From: Patulibacter americanus DSM 16676
GTDB taxonomy: Bacteria > Actinomycetota > Thermoleophilia > Solirubrobacterales > Solirubrobacteraceae
Assembly (NCBI RefSeq): GCF_000420025.1
Contig: NZ_ATUD01000002.1
Coordinates: 1 to 64,000, forward strand
Length of the DNA stretch: 64,000 nt
Direction of reading: 5' to 3'
The notes beneath the pieces were generated by a model, which saw only the letters and a list, made by a program, of their open reading frames with translations, ran no database searches and had not been told where the DNA came from. The position numbers and the translations under genes are program-made. Position 1 is the stretch's first letter, and each line of letters starts with the position of its first letter. Below are positions 53,819 to 62,878 of the stretch, piece after piece.

Positions 53819-54238
53819 CTAACCGGCGCCGATGGTCCGCAACAGCTCGTCGACCTCGGCCTCGAAGTCGCCCTCGGGCTGTCCGCGGCGCCGGCGGCGG
53901 GACTGGCGGGCGGTGACGATCGCCTCGGCCTCCGCGCGCACCTCGCCGGACACCGGGGCGTTCGACGCCTCGGGGGCGAGGAGCGCCGCCAGCTCGGCCT
54001 CGACGTCGCCGCCGGGCTCGCCGCGGGCGATCCGCCGGCGGTTGCGGGCCTCGAGCATCTGCCGCACGTCGTCCTCGCGCATCTCCGCCGGCTCGCTGCC
54101 GGACGACGGGGCGGGGGGCGCGAACCCGCCGCCCCCGATGGAGCTGTGCGGCGGCCCGGCGAAGAGGAAGGCGCCGATCGCGATCAGCCCGGAGATCCCG
54201 ACGACGGAGAAGACCACGATGCCGAACACGGACTGCAC
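53819..54238 (-). CDS. SHOCT-like small membrane protein
   Basis: A 139-residue protein: one N-terminal helix (FGIVVFSVVGISGLIAIGAFLFA), a Gly/Pro/Ser linker, then two copies of a short helical motif (RQMLEARNRRRIARGEP with VEAELAALL and later IVTARQSRRRRRGQP with FEAEVDELL). The repeated Arg-Gly-Glu-Pro pattern matches SHOCT-like oligomerisation tails seen in actinobacteria. A box CAGACT (54245-54250 on the minus strand) lies 6 nt before the GTG start. It converges with the preceding gene. Confidence 0.7.
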   Translation of the reverse strand: MQSVFGIVVFSVVGISGLIAIGAFLFAGPPHSSIGGGGFAPPAPSSGSEPAEMREDDVRQMLEARNRRRIARGEPGGDVEAELAALLAPEASNAPVSGEVRAEAEAIVTARQSRRRRRGQPEGDFEAEVDELLRTIGAG

Positions 54239-54389
54239 CCCACCAGTCTGCCCGACCCGGCCCCGCGGGGGGACGATGCGCTCCTCGCGCCGTGCCGCAC
54301 CGAGCCGGCGACCTGTCCCCCGAGCCGATGCGTGCGCCGGGGCGGCGTACGGTGCCGACGGCCGCCCGTACCGCCGGTAGGGTTCCGCC

Positions 54390-55061
54390 ATGCGTGCCCG
54401 TGCGCTCCGTCGCTCCCTGCCGCTGGCGGCCGTCGCCGTCCTCGCGGCGGTGCCCACCGTCCAGGCCGCCGGACCGCAGACGTCCGAGGTCCGCGTCGAG
54501 GCGCGGGTCGCCCCGGGCGCGGAACCGTCCGCCCGCCGGCCGCGCCCCGTCACGCTCGACGTCGGCCTGCGGTGGGAGCTCCCGAAGGACGAGGAGCGGG
54601 TCACGCTGCAACGGCTCGTCATGCGGTTCCCCCGCGGGGCGGTCTACAACGGCGGCAGGACGCCGGCCTGCGCCGCCGAGCGGATCGCGCGCAAGGGTCC
54701 GTCGGCGTGCCCGAAGGGGTCGATCGTGGGCCGCGGGGGCGCGAAGGCCGACGCCGACCTCGCGGAGACCCGCCCGCGGATCACCGTCGTCAACGGCGGG
54801 GCCACCCGCGTCTGGTTCTACGTGACCATGACGAACCCGGCCTCGATCGCGGTGGCGGTTCCCGGGCGGATCCGCCGGATCGGCGCCCCCTGGTCCTACG
54901 AGCTGACCGTCGACATCCCCGGCACGCTGCAGGTCGTCGCCGGGACGCCGGTGTACCTGCACGAGATGACGGTGACGGCCGGCAAGGGCGACTGGATCGC
55001 GGTGACGCGCCAGCCCACCGCGATCTCCACGACGACGACCCTGGGCCCGCCGCGGGCCTGA
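54390..55061 (+). CDS. Secreted protein of unknown function
   Basis: A 223-residue exported protein with a clear signal peptide (RRSLPLAAVAVLAAVPTVQA). The body contains WELPKDEERVTLQRLVMRFP, CAAERIARKGPSACPKGSIVGRGGA and a beta-rich end. A CPKGSIVGRG-type motif with two cysteines recurs in secreted proteins I associate with this lineage, but I cannot name the family. TAGGGT (54378-54383) is 6 nt before the ATG, so it is leaderless. Confidence 0.7.
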   Translation: MRARALRRSLPLAAVAVLAAVPTVQAAGPQTSEVRVEARVAPGAEPSARRPRPVTLDVGLRWELPKDEERVTLQRLVMRFPRGAVYNGGRTPACAAERIARKGPSACPKGSIVGRGGAKADADLAETRPRITVVNGGATRVWFYVTMTNPASIAVAVPGRIRRIGAPWSYELTVDIPGTLQVVAGTPVYLHEMTVTAGKGDWIAVTRQPTAISTTTTLGPPRA

Positions 55062-55191
55062 GCCCAGGGTGCGGCGGCCGGCGGGTGCCGGTCGGCCCGT
55101 GGGCCGGTCGGTCCCCGGCCGCTCCGTGGCACGCGGGGCACCACGCGGTCGCGGCTCGCGCGGGCCCCGTCCCGCCTGCGATGCTGCGGCC

Positions 55192-55680
55192 GTGGCGTCG
55201 GACGGATCCACCACGGAGCGCCGCCAGCAGGCGCGCCGCGCCGCGCGCGAGGCGGCGCGCGAGGCCGTCCGACCCGAGCAGGGCGCGGACGAGCCCGCTG
55301 CCCGCGGCGGGCGTCCCGGCGGGCCGAGCGACCCGCTCTCCGGGGCGCTGCGGCGCGCGGGTCTCGTGCGGCTCCTCGTCCTCCAGCTCCTCGACGGCGA
55401 CGAGCCCGCCTACGGCAACCGCCTCATCGAGCGGATTCGCGAGCTCTCGGCGGGGCTCGTGACGGTCAACCCCAACACGATGTACCCGCTGCTGCGCACG
55501 CTCGAGGAGGAGGGGCTCTGCGTGGGAGAGTGGGAGCATCCCGTCCGCCGCTCGCGGCGCTTCTACCGCATCACCCCGGCGGGGATCGCGGCGCGGGAGG
55601 GGCTGCGCGACGACGTGCTGCCGGCGCTGGACGAGGTGGCGGAGGCCGTCGCGGCGCTCCGTCGCGAGCTGCAGGACTGA
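55192..55680 (+). CDS. PadR family transcriptional regulator
   Basis: A 162-residue regulator. After a 50-residue Arg/Ala/Pro-rich N-terminal extension, the PadR winged helix is complete: LVLQLLDGDEPAYGNRLIERIREL, VNPNTMYPLLRTLEEEGLC, then RRFYRITPAGIAAREGL, and a short C-terminal helix. PadR proteins commonly control detoxification or transport genes. TATGCT-like GATGCT (55180-55185) lies 6 nt before the GTG. No target is evident next to it. Confidence 0.88.
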   Translation: MASDGSTTERRQQARRAAREAAREAVRPEQGADEPAARGGRPGGPSDPLSGALRRAGLVRLLVLQLLDGDEPAYGNRLIERIRELSAGLVTVNPNTMYPLLRTLEEEGLCVGEWEHPVRRSRRFYRITPAGIAAREGLRDDVLPALDEVAEAVAALRRELQD

Positions 55681-55718
55681 GCCGCGAGCCCCGCGGCACG
55701 TCGTCGCCGAGTTCGGTC

Positions 55719-55733
55719 GACCAGCCAGTCAAC
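55719..55733. promoter_or_regulatory. TetR-type operator, distal copy
   Basis: GACCAGCCAGTCAAC differs from GACCAGTCAGTCAAC (414-428) in a single base. It sits 9 nt upstream of a TAGGCT box (55742-55747), at the -35 side of the HAD-ECH promoter. A site for the TetR protein encoded at 1391 is inferred. Confidence 0.6.
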
Positions 55734-55826
55734 GGCACCGATAGGCTCCGGGACGTCCGGCCCACGCGCGTCCGCGCTGCGGCCGGGGTCGCCACCGCAC
55801 CCGATCCCCAGGAGCAGCACCGCGCC

Positions 55827-57857
55827 ATGTCGTTTGTCTTCAAGGCCGCCGTCGTCGGCGCCGGAACCATGGGCGGGCAGATCGCCCAGACGATCGCCGC
55901 CGCCGGCATCGACGTCGTCCTCAAGGACGTCAAGCAGGAGCTCGTGGACCACGGCATCGCCGAGGCCCAGAAGGTCACGGAGCGCCAGGTCGGCAAGCTC
56001 GTGAAGAAGGGCAAGCTCGAAGAGGGCGCGGCCGCGGCCCAGGTCGCCGAGATCGTCGGCCGCATCCACGGGACGCTGAGCTACGACGGGTTCGGTGACG
56101 TCGACTTCGTCATCGAGGCGGTGCCGGAGAAGCTCGAGATCAAGCAGGCGGTCTTCGCCGAGCTCGACGCCGTCACCCCGGGCCACGCGATCCTCGCGTC
56201 GAACACCTCGGGCCTCATGATCTCCGACATCGCGGCCGCCACGGTGCGCCCGGACAAGGTCATCGGCTGCCACTACTTCTTCCCCGCGGCCGTCATGCCG
56301 CTGCTCGAGATCGTCGAGGGCGAGATGACCTCGCCCGACACCGTCGCGACGGCCTTCGCGTTCGCGCAGACGACGAAGAAGCAGCCCATCGTGGTCGGCG
56401 AGGTCCCCGGCTTCGTCGTCAACCGCATCCTCGCGGCCGGCACGTCCGAGATCTTCCGCGCCCAGGAGGAGGGCGGCCTGTCCATCCAGAAGATCGACGA
56501 GGGCCTGAAGGGCAAGGCGCTCCCGATGGGCCCGTTCGTGCTGATGAACTCGCTCGGCCTGGATCCCTCGCAGCACCTGCAGCAGCAGATGGTGGAGGAG
56601 TACGACGGGGGTGACACGTCCCCGGCCGCCCGCTTCTTCGTGCACGCCCGTCAGGGCGAGCTCGTGGCGGAGGGCAACCTCGGCCTGAAGACCGGCGACG
56701 GCTTCTACAAGGCCGACGGCTCCCCGAACGTCGCGGGCGACGCCGATCCCGACCTCGACGAGATCGCCAACCTCGCGCACCTCGCGCAGGTCCGCGAGGC
56801 CGCGCTGCTCATCGAGGAGGGCGTCACGAGCCACCGCGACATCGACCTCGGCATGGCGGCCGGCACCGGCATGGACCCCCGCCGCGGCATCCTGCCCCCG
56901 CTCCTGAAGGCCGACGTCGACGGGCTCGACGTCATCCTGGAGCGCTTCGAGGAGGCCGCCGAGAAGCACGGCGAGCGCTTCGAGGCCCCCGTCGTCCTGC
57001 AGCGCCTCGTCGCCCAGGGCCGTCTCGGCGCCAAGAGCGGCCAGGGCTTCTACGCGTACCCGCAGTACGACGAGACGCAGCCGGCCGAGAAGGTCAAGCT
57101 CGAGACCCGCGAGGACGGCGTCGTCATCGCCTGGCTCGACAACCCGCCGATGAACTCCATCTCGCCGCAGGTCATCGCCGACCTGCAGGCGGTGTGGGAC
57201 CACCTCGAGGCCGACGGCAGCACCCGCGCGGTCGTCTTCGCCTCGGCGTCGCCGATGTCCGCCGTCTTCTCGGCCGGGGCTGACATCAAGGCGTTCACGA
57301 CGATGGACGCCGCGGGCGGCCGCACGCTGCTCGACGACGCGCACAACGCGTTCCGCCGCCTGGGCCACTCGTCGATCGTCACGATCGCCGCGGTGAACGC
57401 CCTCGCGTTCGGCGGCGGCTCCGAGCTGGCGCTCGCGACCGACATCCGCATCGCGGCCCGCTCCGCCGTCTTCGGGCAGCCCGAGGTCAAGCTCGGCCTG
57501 ATTCCCGGCTTCGGCGGCACGCAGCGCCTGCGCCGGCTGGTCGGCGACCCCAAGGCCCTCGAGCTCAACCTCATCGGCGACCCGATCCTCGCCGACGAGG
57601 CGTACGCCCACGGCCTCGTCAACGCCGTGGTCGACGACCACGAGCTGCTCGACGTCGCCCTGAACTGGGCGCGTCGCGCCGCCGGCCAGGCCCCGCTGGC
57701 CGTGCAGAAGATCAAGCAGGTCTCCGACGTCGCCGACCTCACGGACGGCATCGAGGCGGAGAAGGAGGCCTTCGCCGAGATCTTCGCGACGGAGGACGCC
57801 AAGGAGGGCATCTCGGCCTTCCTCGGCAAGCGCGACGCTCGCTGGCAGGGCAAGTAG
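55827..57857 (+). CDS. 3-hydroxyacyl-CoA dehydrogenase / enoyl-CoA hydratase fusion (HAD-ECH order)
   Basis: A 676-residue beta-oxidation enzyme. The N-terminal dehydrogenase (about 1-300) begins with the NAD motif VVGAGTMGGQIAQ, has the catalytic His in GCHYFFPA and EIVEG, and is followed by the C-terminal dehydrogenase domain (about 300-410). The hydratase follows (about 430-676): NPPMNSISPQV, SAGADIKAF, FGGGSELALATDIRIA with its Glu and PGFGGTQRL. In FadB/FadJ the order is reversed (hydratase first), and here the dehydrogenase-first order resembles the bifunctional enzyme of some archaea and actinobacteria. The TetR-type operator at 55719 suggests acyl-CoA-responsive control. Confidence 0.93.
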   Translation: MSFVFKAAVVGAGTMGGQIAQTIAAAGIDVVLKDVKQELVDHGIAEAQKVTERQVGKLVKKGKLEEGAAAAQVAEIVGRIHGTLSYDGFGDVDFVIEAVPEKLEIKQAVFAELDAVTPGHAILASNTSGLMISDIAAATVRPDKVIGCHYFFPAAVMPLLEIVEGEMTSPDTVATAFAFAQTTKKQPIVVGEVPGFVVNRILAAGTSEIFRAQEEGGLSIQKIDEGLKGKALPMGPFVLMNSLGLDPSQHLQQQMVEEYDGGDTSPAARFFVHARQGELVAEGNLGLKTGDGFYKADGSPNVAGDADPDLDEIANLAHLAQVREAALLIEEGVTSHRDIDLGMAAGTGMDPRRGILPPLLKADVDGLDVILERFEEAAEKHGERFEAPVVLQRLVAQGRLGAKSGQGFYAYPQYDETQPAEKVKLETREDGVVIAWLDNPPMNSISPQVIADLQAVWDHLEADGSTRAVVFASASPMSAVFSAGADIKAFTTMDAAGGRTLLDDAHNAFRRLGHSSIVTIAAVNALAFGGGSELALATDIRIAARSAVFGQPEVKLGLIPGFGGTQRLRRLVGDPKALELNLIGDPILADEAYAHGLVNAVVDDHELLDVALNWARRAAGQAPLAVQKIKQVSDVADLTDGIEAEKEAFAEIFATEDAKEGISAFLGKRDARWQGK

Positions 57858-57882
57858 CCCGCAGACCCCGGAGCCGCCGGGC

Positions 57883-57908
57883 CCGGGCCTCGCACGTGCG
57901 AGGCCCGG
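57883..57908. terminator. Terminator after the HAD-ECH gene
   Basis: CCGGGCCTCGCAC and GTGCGAGGCCCGG form a 13-bp perfect stem without spacer, before the sirtuin gene. Confidence 0.75.
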
Positions 57909-57933
57909 CGTTCCGGCGGGTACACAGGACGCC

Positions 57934-58716
57934 ATGACCGACCAGACCACCGTCACCACGGACCACGAGCGCCTCGCGAGGCTCGTGGCCGGCGCGCGGT
58001 CGGTCGTGGCGCTGACGGGCGCGGGCATCTCCGTCCCGTCCGGCATCCCGGACTTCCGCACCCCCGTCACGGGGATGTGGGCGAACGTCGACCCGATGGA
58101 GATCGCGCACGTCGACGTCTGGCGGAACGACCCGCAGCGGTTCTGGGCGTTCTACGGGCAGCGCTTCGCCCAGCTCGGCCACGTCGAGCCCAACGACGCG
58201 CACCGCGCCCTCGTCCAGCTCGAGCAGCGGGGCCACCTCGAAGCGGTCCTGACCCAGAACATCGACCTGCTGCACGAGAAGGCCGGCTCGTCCGAGGTCG
58301 TCGAGCTGCACGGCAGCATCGCGGGCTGCCACTGCCCGGGCTGCGGCGCGCTCGTGCCGCTGCCCCGGGTGCTCGAGCTCATCGCCGAAGCCCCCGACGG
58401 CGTCCCGCGCTGCCCGGTCTCGGGGGACGTGCTCAAGCCCGACGTCGTCCTCTTCGGCGACCAGCTCCCGTTCGACGCGGTGGCCGGGGCGGAGCGGTTC
58501 GCGCTGCGCGCCGACCTCATGCTCTGCATCGGCTCGTCCCTGGCCGTCTTCCCCGTCTCCGAGCTGCCGGCGCGCGTGCTGGCCACGGGGGGAGCCGTGG
58601 CGGTGCTCACCGCGAGCGAGACCCCGTACGACGACGTCGCGGCGGTCCGCCTGGGTGGCGACGTCGTCGACGAGCTCACGGGGCTCGTCGCCGCGCTGGA
58701 CCGCCTCGAGGGCTGA
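57934..58716 (+). CDS. NAD-dependent protein deacylase (Sir2 family)
   Basis: A 260-residue sirtuin: ALTGAGISVPSGIPDFR, TQNIDLLHEKAGS with the NID substrate loop, catalytic His in VELHGSIAG, and IGSSLAVFPVSEL. It removes acyl groups from lysines. The zinc site is unusual: GCHCPGCG has three cysteines on one side, but the second pair reads CPVSGDVLKPD, with Ser where the fourth Cys should be. Either an extra Cys substitutes or zinc is held weakly. The start is the ATG after the terminator. Confidence 0.92.
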   Translation: MTDQTTVTTDHERLARLVAGARSVVALTGAGISVPSGIPDFRTPVTGMWANVDPMEIAHVDVWRNDPQRFWAFYGQRFAQLGHVEPNDAHRALVQLEQRGHLEAVLTQNIDLLHEKAGSSEVVELHGSIAGCHCPGCGALVPLPRVLELIAEAPDGVPRCPVSGDVLKPDVVLFGDQLPFDAVAGAERFALRADLMLCIGSSLAVFPVSELPARVLATGGAVAVLTASETPYDDVAAVRLGGDVVDELTGLVAALDRLEG

Positions 58717-58756
58717 GGGCCCTGCGCGGTCCGCGCTGCCGGGGCGTGAGGGCCGC

Positions 58757-59653
58757 TCAGCCCGCGCTGCCGGGGCGCGGCCAGACGGCGCGCTCGCCCA
58801 CGCGCCGGCCGCCCGCGCGCCGCGCCAGCGCGACGCTCAGCGCGTGCAGGACCTCGCGCACCGCCTGGACCTGCGTGTCGTCGAGCCCGCCCCGGACGGC
58901 GGCCGCGGCGGCGTCGGCCACGCGCGGGCGCTCGGCGCGCAGCGCGTCGAGGGCGGCGTCGAGCTGCGGCGCGTCGCGCCACGGCTCGAGCTCCGCGATC
59001 CCCGCCTCCAGCGCCATCCGCAGCCCGAGCGCGGCCTCGCGCGTGCGACCGGCGACGAGGTCCTGGCGGGCGCGCAGGGTGACGACCTCGGAGGCCAGGA
59101 CCGCGTCGCGCCCGCTGAGCAGGTCGGCGAGCCGCTCGTCCGAGCCGACGCCGCGGCCGCTGCGGCGCACGCGGTCCGGCTCGTCCGCCGGCACGCGCAG
59201 GCGGCGGCCCGCCGTCCAGCGGCCGTAGGCCCCCTCGGCTCCCGTGCCGTACGCGAGCACGGCCCGCGTGAGGTCGCGCAGGCGCAGGGGGCGCGGGTCC
59301 GGGTCGGCGGCGGCCACGGCGCTCAGGTGCAGCAGCCGCCGCACCACCGACACGGCCTCCGTCAGCGCGGCCTCGCCGTCAGCGTGCTGCAGCCACCGCT
59401 CGGGGCGCGCGGCGTCCAGCGGGTCGGCGTCCACCACCGTGACGATCGCCGCCGGCACGGGCGCGGGCTCCTCCGGGCTGCGGCGGTCGCGGCGGAAGCG
59501 CCGGCGCGGCCGGGGCGTCGTCTCGACGACCACGACGGCGCGCGGCCGGTTGGCGTGGCCGCGGACCGTCCAGCGGCCGTCGTTGAGGTCGAGCTCGCCC
59601 GCGACCTCGAGCTGGACGATCCGGAAGAGACCCGGAGCGGGGGCGTCGGGCAC
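58757..59653 (-). CDS. Conserved-looking protein of unknown function
   Basis: A 298-residue protein with an N-terminal beta part (LFRIVQLEVAGELDLNDGRW), an Arg-rich middle and a helical C-terminal half (RDAVLASEVVTLRARQDLVAGRTREAAL in two segments). No motif I recognise. It starts at a GTG 4 nt after the stop of the murein hydrolase gene, so it is probably co-transcribed and may act in the same cell-wall context. Confidence 0.6.
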   Translation of the reverse strand: MPDAPAPGLFRIVQLEVAGELDLNDGRWTVRGHANRPRAVVVVETTPRPRRRFRRDRRSPEEPAPVPAAIVTVVDADPLDAARPERWLQHADGEAALTEAVSVVRRLLHLSAVAAADPDPRPLRLRDLTRAVLAYGTGAEGAYGRWTAGRRLRVPADEPDRVRRSGRGVGSDERLADLLSGRDAVLASEVVTLRARQDLVAGRTREAALGLRMALEAGIAELEPWRDAPQLDAALDALRAERPRVADAAAAAVRGGLDDTQVQAVREVLHALSVALARRAGGRRVGERAVWPRPGSAG

Positions 59654-59657
59654 GCGG

Positions 59658-62240
59658 TCAGTCGCCGGCGGTGCCCGAGCGCTTGCCGGGCTGCGGGGCG
59701 CGCACCGCGTACTTCGAGGGCTTCTCGAACACGGTGGGGTTGTCGATGTCGGCGATGCGGTCGATCAGCTTGATCCACTGACCGGGCTTGAGGACCTGCG
59801 CGACCTGGGCGCCGAGCTTCGGGTCGTTCTGCACCGACGGCCGGAATCCGACGTGGATGTGGTCCGCGTGGTCGGGCAGGTACATCGTGTTGTCCGCACC
59901 CTCGAACGTCATCAGCGAGATGATCTGGTGCGGCTTGAGGGTGCCCTGCAGCTGCAGGAGCAGGCGGATCGTCTGCTCCGTGATCGAGCCGGCGCCCTGC
60001 GTCTTGGCCGAGATCACCTGTCCGTTGACGGACGAGATGTCCACGGCGTTGCCCGAGTCGTGCTCGGAGAGGTTGCCCGACGTCGTGATGGAGCCGGGAC
60101 GGCGCAGGGACGAGACGCCGATGCGCAGGCCGTTGGCCGTCAGGTACTCGAGGCTCGCGAGCACGCGGCGGTCGATGGCGCCCGCACGGATCTGCTGACG
60201 GCCGGCCTCGTAGATGTCGAGGTTGCGGTCGGCGAGCACCCGCTCCTGCAGTTGCTCCTTGCTCATCAGCAGCACCTGGCCGGCGGAGGCGCCGTCCGTG
60301 GTGCGGAACAGGGGGGAGGAGTCCTTCGCGCGGTAGACCGTCGTGGACTCGAGCAGCTTCCAGCCGTCGAGGATCGGCTTGGGATCGACGCGCGGGGCGC
60401 CCTTGCCGGCGGGGCGGATCTCGAACTTGAGGTGCGGCGCCTCGTCCTCGCGGGTCTCGCCCAGGCGGCCGAGGATGGTCCCGGCCATGACGCGCGAGCC
60501 CTTCCGGAGCCGCACGAAGCGGACGTCGTCCTTCGACAGGCCGTGCAGCGTGGAGAGGTAGCTGGAGTAGTTGCCGTCCTCGTCGGCCGCCGCGTCGACG
60601 TCGGCGGCGGCCAGCTGGTCCGCGCCGCCGTGCAGCTTGGCCAGCGGCCGCGCGGGGTTCGCGAACACGGGGGTGCGCTCGGCCGCGGGCGGCACAGGGC
60701 CGGAGGACGCAGGGGCCTCGGGGGCCGGCGTGACCTCGCGGGCCCGGGTGGCGCGCGGGGCGGCGTCACGGCGCGCCTGCTCGCCGGCCGACGCGGCCGC
60801 CGTCGGAACGGGGTCCTTCGCGTCCGCGGCGCGCGTGGCGGCCGCGGCGTCGCCGGCCCGGTCCTCGTCCTTCGCGACGGGGTGGACGGCGGAGACCTTC
60901 TTGAGGTTGCCGTACGTGTAGACGTTGCCGTAGACGTCGCGCAGGCGCACGAAGCGGCCGAGGCGCTTCGACTCGCCGAGGGCGACGACGGTGCCGTCCT
61001 GCACGGCGATCGCCGGGGCGCCGGCCTTCGCGAACAGGTCGATGGAGTTGCGGGAGCCGGACTCGACGGCCTTCGCCGCGTTCTTGCCCTTCGCGGTGCG
61101 CGTGCGCGCCTTGCGGTTGGCGTCGTCGCCCACGTACTGGGTCTTGGCCGCGACGGGGAAGACGCCCTGGGTCAGGCCGGTGAGGGAGCCGACGAGGTCC
61201 TCCGGCAGGCCCGACACGAGGCGGGCGCGGAGCAGGACCTGGTCGACGTACCAGTCCGCGTGGTTGTAGGCGAAGATCGCCTTGCGGATCTGGTCCTGGC
61301 CGCCGGCGGCCTTGAGGTAGCGGGCGGCGGCGAAGATCGCGTCGACCGGGTTGTACGGGTCGGCCTTGCCGTCGCCGTTGGCGTCGACCCCGTAGGCCTT
61401 CCACGTGGCCGGCATGAACTGCATCCACCCGAGCGCGCCGGCGGAGGACACGTTCAGGTTGCGGCCGTAGTCCGTCTCGATCTCGTTGATCGCCGCCAGG
61501 ACCTCCCAGCGGATCCCGTACTCGATGCCGGCCGCCTGGTAGATCGGCAGCAGGAACGGCGGGATGCGGAACTTGTCGATGAAGTAGTTCGGGACGCCGA
61601 TCGGCGCGGGGCCGGGGCCGACCTCGGAGAAGGAGGGGTCCGTCGGGTCGGGCGTGCCGGCGTCGCGGGCCTCGGCCGCCGCGTCCGGGGCGTCGTCGGC
61701 CGGGGCGTCGGCGCGCTCGGACTGCTCCTCGCGGGCCGCCTTGCGCTCCTTCCGGGTGACCTTGCGGCCGTCCGTGCGGTCCTTGCGGGCGGCGGCCTCG
61801 CGGCGGCGCTTCGCCTTCGCGGCCTCGGCGCGGCCCTGACCGCCGCTGTCGTCGCCGCGCGGGGCATCGTCCGCGGCGTCGGGGGCGGGCGTCGGCGTCG
61901 TGCCCGTCGTGGTCGGCGCGGGGGCGGGCACCGTGGGCGCCGGGGCGGCGGGCGCGGCCTCGGTGGTGGCCGCGGGCGCGGCCTCCGTCGTCGTCGCGGC
62001 GGGCGCGGGCGTCGACGTGTCGGACACGCGGACGATCGGGGCGCCGAGATCCGGGAGCGGGATCTGCGCGACGGGGGTGCCTGGAGGGACGTCGATCGTG
62101 AGCTGGACGACCTTGCCGCCGAGCAGCGTGACGCTGAGCGTCCGCGCCTCCGCGCCGGCCTGGGCGGTGACGCCGAATCCGGCGGCGACCGCTCCGGCGG
62201 TCGTGAGGCCGACGAGCAGCTTGCGTGTCGATGACGCCAT
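59658..62240 (-). CDS. Three-domain murein hydrolase (transglycosylase, M23-like, M15-like)
   Basis: An 860-residue exported protein with a signal peptide and a Thr/Pro/Ala-rich linker of about 150 residues. Domains: a lytic transglycosylase (about 235-340; ETDYGRNLNVSSAGALGWMQF and YNPVDAIFAAARYL); an M23/LytM-like domain (about 410-640), split by a long insert, whose metal residues are altered (RNSIDL in place of HxGxD; HLKFEI in place of HxHFEI); and a C-terminal M15/VanY-like domain (about 720-830; SEHDSGNAVDI and DHADHIHVGF). This should cut both glycan and peptide parts of peptidoglycan. An ACGGAGAACC site precedes the ATG. Confidence 0.88.
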   Translation of the reverse strand: MASSTRKLLVGLTTAGAVAAGFGVTAQAGAEARTLSVTLLGGKVVQLTIDVPPGTPVAQIPLPDLGAPIVRVSDTSTPAPAATTTEAAPAATTEAAPAAPAPTVPAPAPTTTGTTPTPAPDAADDAPRGDDSGGQGRAEAAKAKRRREAAARKDRTDGRKVTRKERKAAREEQSERADAPADDAPDAAAEARDAGTPDPTDPSFSEVGPGPAPIGVPNYFIDKFRIPPFLLPIYQAAGIEYGIRWEVLAAINEIETDYGRNLNVSSAGALGWMQFMPATWKAYGVDANGDGKADPYNPVDAIFAAARYLKAAGGQDQIRKAIFAYNHADWYVDQVLLRARLVSGLPEDLVGSLTGLTQGVFPVAAKTQYVGDDANRKARTRTAKGKNAAKAVESGSRNSIDLFAKAGAPAIAVQDGTVVALGESKRLGRFVRLRDVYGNVYTYGNLKKVSAVHPVAKDEDRAGDAAAATRAADAKDPVPTAAASAGEQARRDAAPRATRAREVTPAPEAPASSGPVPPAAERTPVFANPARPLAKLHGGADQLAAADVDAAADEDGNYSSYLSTLHGLSKDDVRFVRLRKGSRVMAGTILGRLGETREDEAPHLKFEIRPAGKGAPRVDPKPILDGWKLLESTTVYRAKDSSPLFRTTDGASAGQVLLMSKEQLQERVLADRNLDIYEAGRQQIRAGAIDRRVLASLEYLTANGLRIGVSSLRRPGSITTSGNLSEHDSGNAVDISSVNGQVISAKTQGAGSITEQTIRLLLQLQGTLKPHQIISLMTFEGADNTMYLPDHADHIHVGFRPSVQNDPKLGAQVAQVLKPGQWIKLIDRIADIDNPTVFEKPSKYAVRAPQPGKRSGTAGD

Positions 62241-62437
62241 GGTTCTCCGTAAGCCTCCTGGCAGGCGACCGCAGCAGCGATCGCCCGGGTGCCGGTGTCG
62301 CACCCTACCACGGGTATCGGCTGCTCCGTGCGGGTTCTCGACCCCCTGCACGACATCGTTCGGGCATGGGCTAGGGTGCGCCCCAGACCGCCCTCCGGCC
62401 CGGAGGATCGCGGCGCCACCACGCGGGAGCACACGCC

Positions 62438-62872
62438 ATGACCGACGACCCGTCCCCCTCCCAGAAGGACCTCCGCGACCGCGTCCGCGGCGCCAGCGAG
62501 GACACCATCGGCAAGCTCGCGCAGGAGCTGCTCGGCAACCCGATCGTGACGGGCGCCGTGCAGCGCGCGATGGAGGTCCGCGAGCGGGCCACGCAGGCGC
62601 AGGAGGCGGCTTTCGGGGCGCTGAACGTGCCGTCCGCGGCGGACATCGAGCGGCTCACCCGCCGGGTGCGCAACGTCGCCCAGCGGCTCGAGTCGATCGA
62701 GGACGCCGTCGACCGCGTCGACGAGCGGCTCTCCTCCCTCGGCGGGAAGGGCGAGGCCGCCGTGCTGAAGGAGATCGATGCGAAGCTCGACGCGCTCAAG
62801 GCGCAGGTCGCCGCGCTCGCCGATTCCCCGGCGTCCGCGTCGAAGTCCTCCGGCACGAAGAAGGACTCCTAG
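62438..62872 (+). CDS. Coiled-coil protein of unknown function
   Basis: A 144-residue, all-helical protein with a central coiled coil (IERLTRRVRNVAQRLESIEDA, then AVLKEIDAKLDALKAQVAAL) and a Lys/Ser-rich tail. The N-terminal DTIGKLAQELLGNPIVTGAVQRAMEV resembles phasin/polyhydroxyalkanoate-granule or PhaE-like proteins, but this is only a similarity of type. TAGGGT at about 62371-62376 and a GGGAGC site provide expression signals. Confidence 0.65.
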   Translation: MTDDPSPSQKDLRDRVRGASEDTIGKLAQELLGNPIVTGAVQRAMEVRERATQAQEAAFGALNVPSAADIERLTRRVRNVAQRLESIEDAVDRVDERLSSLGGKGEAAVLKEIDAKLDALKAQVAALADSPASASKSSGTKKDS

Positions 62873-62878
62873 CCGACC

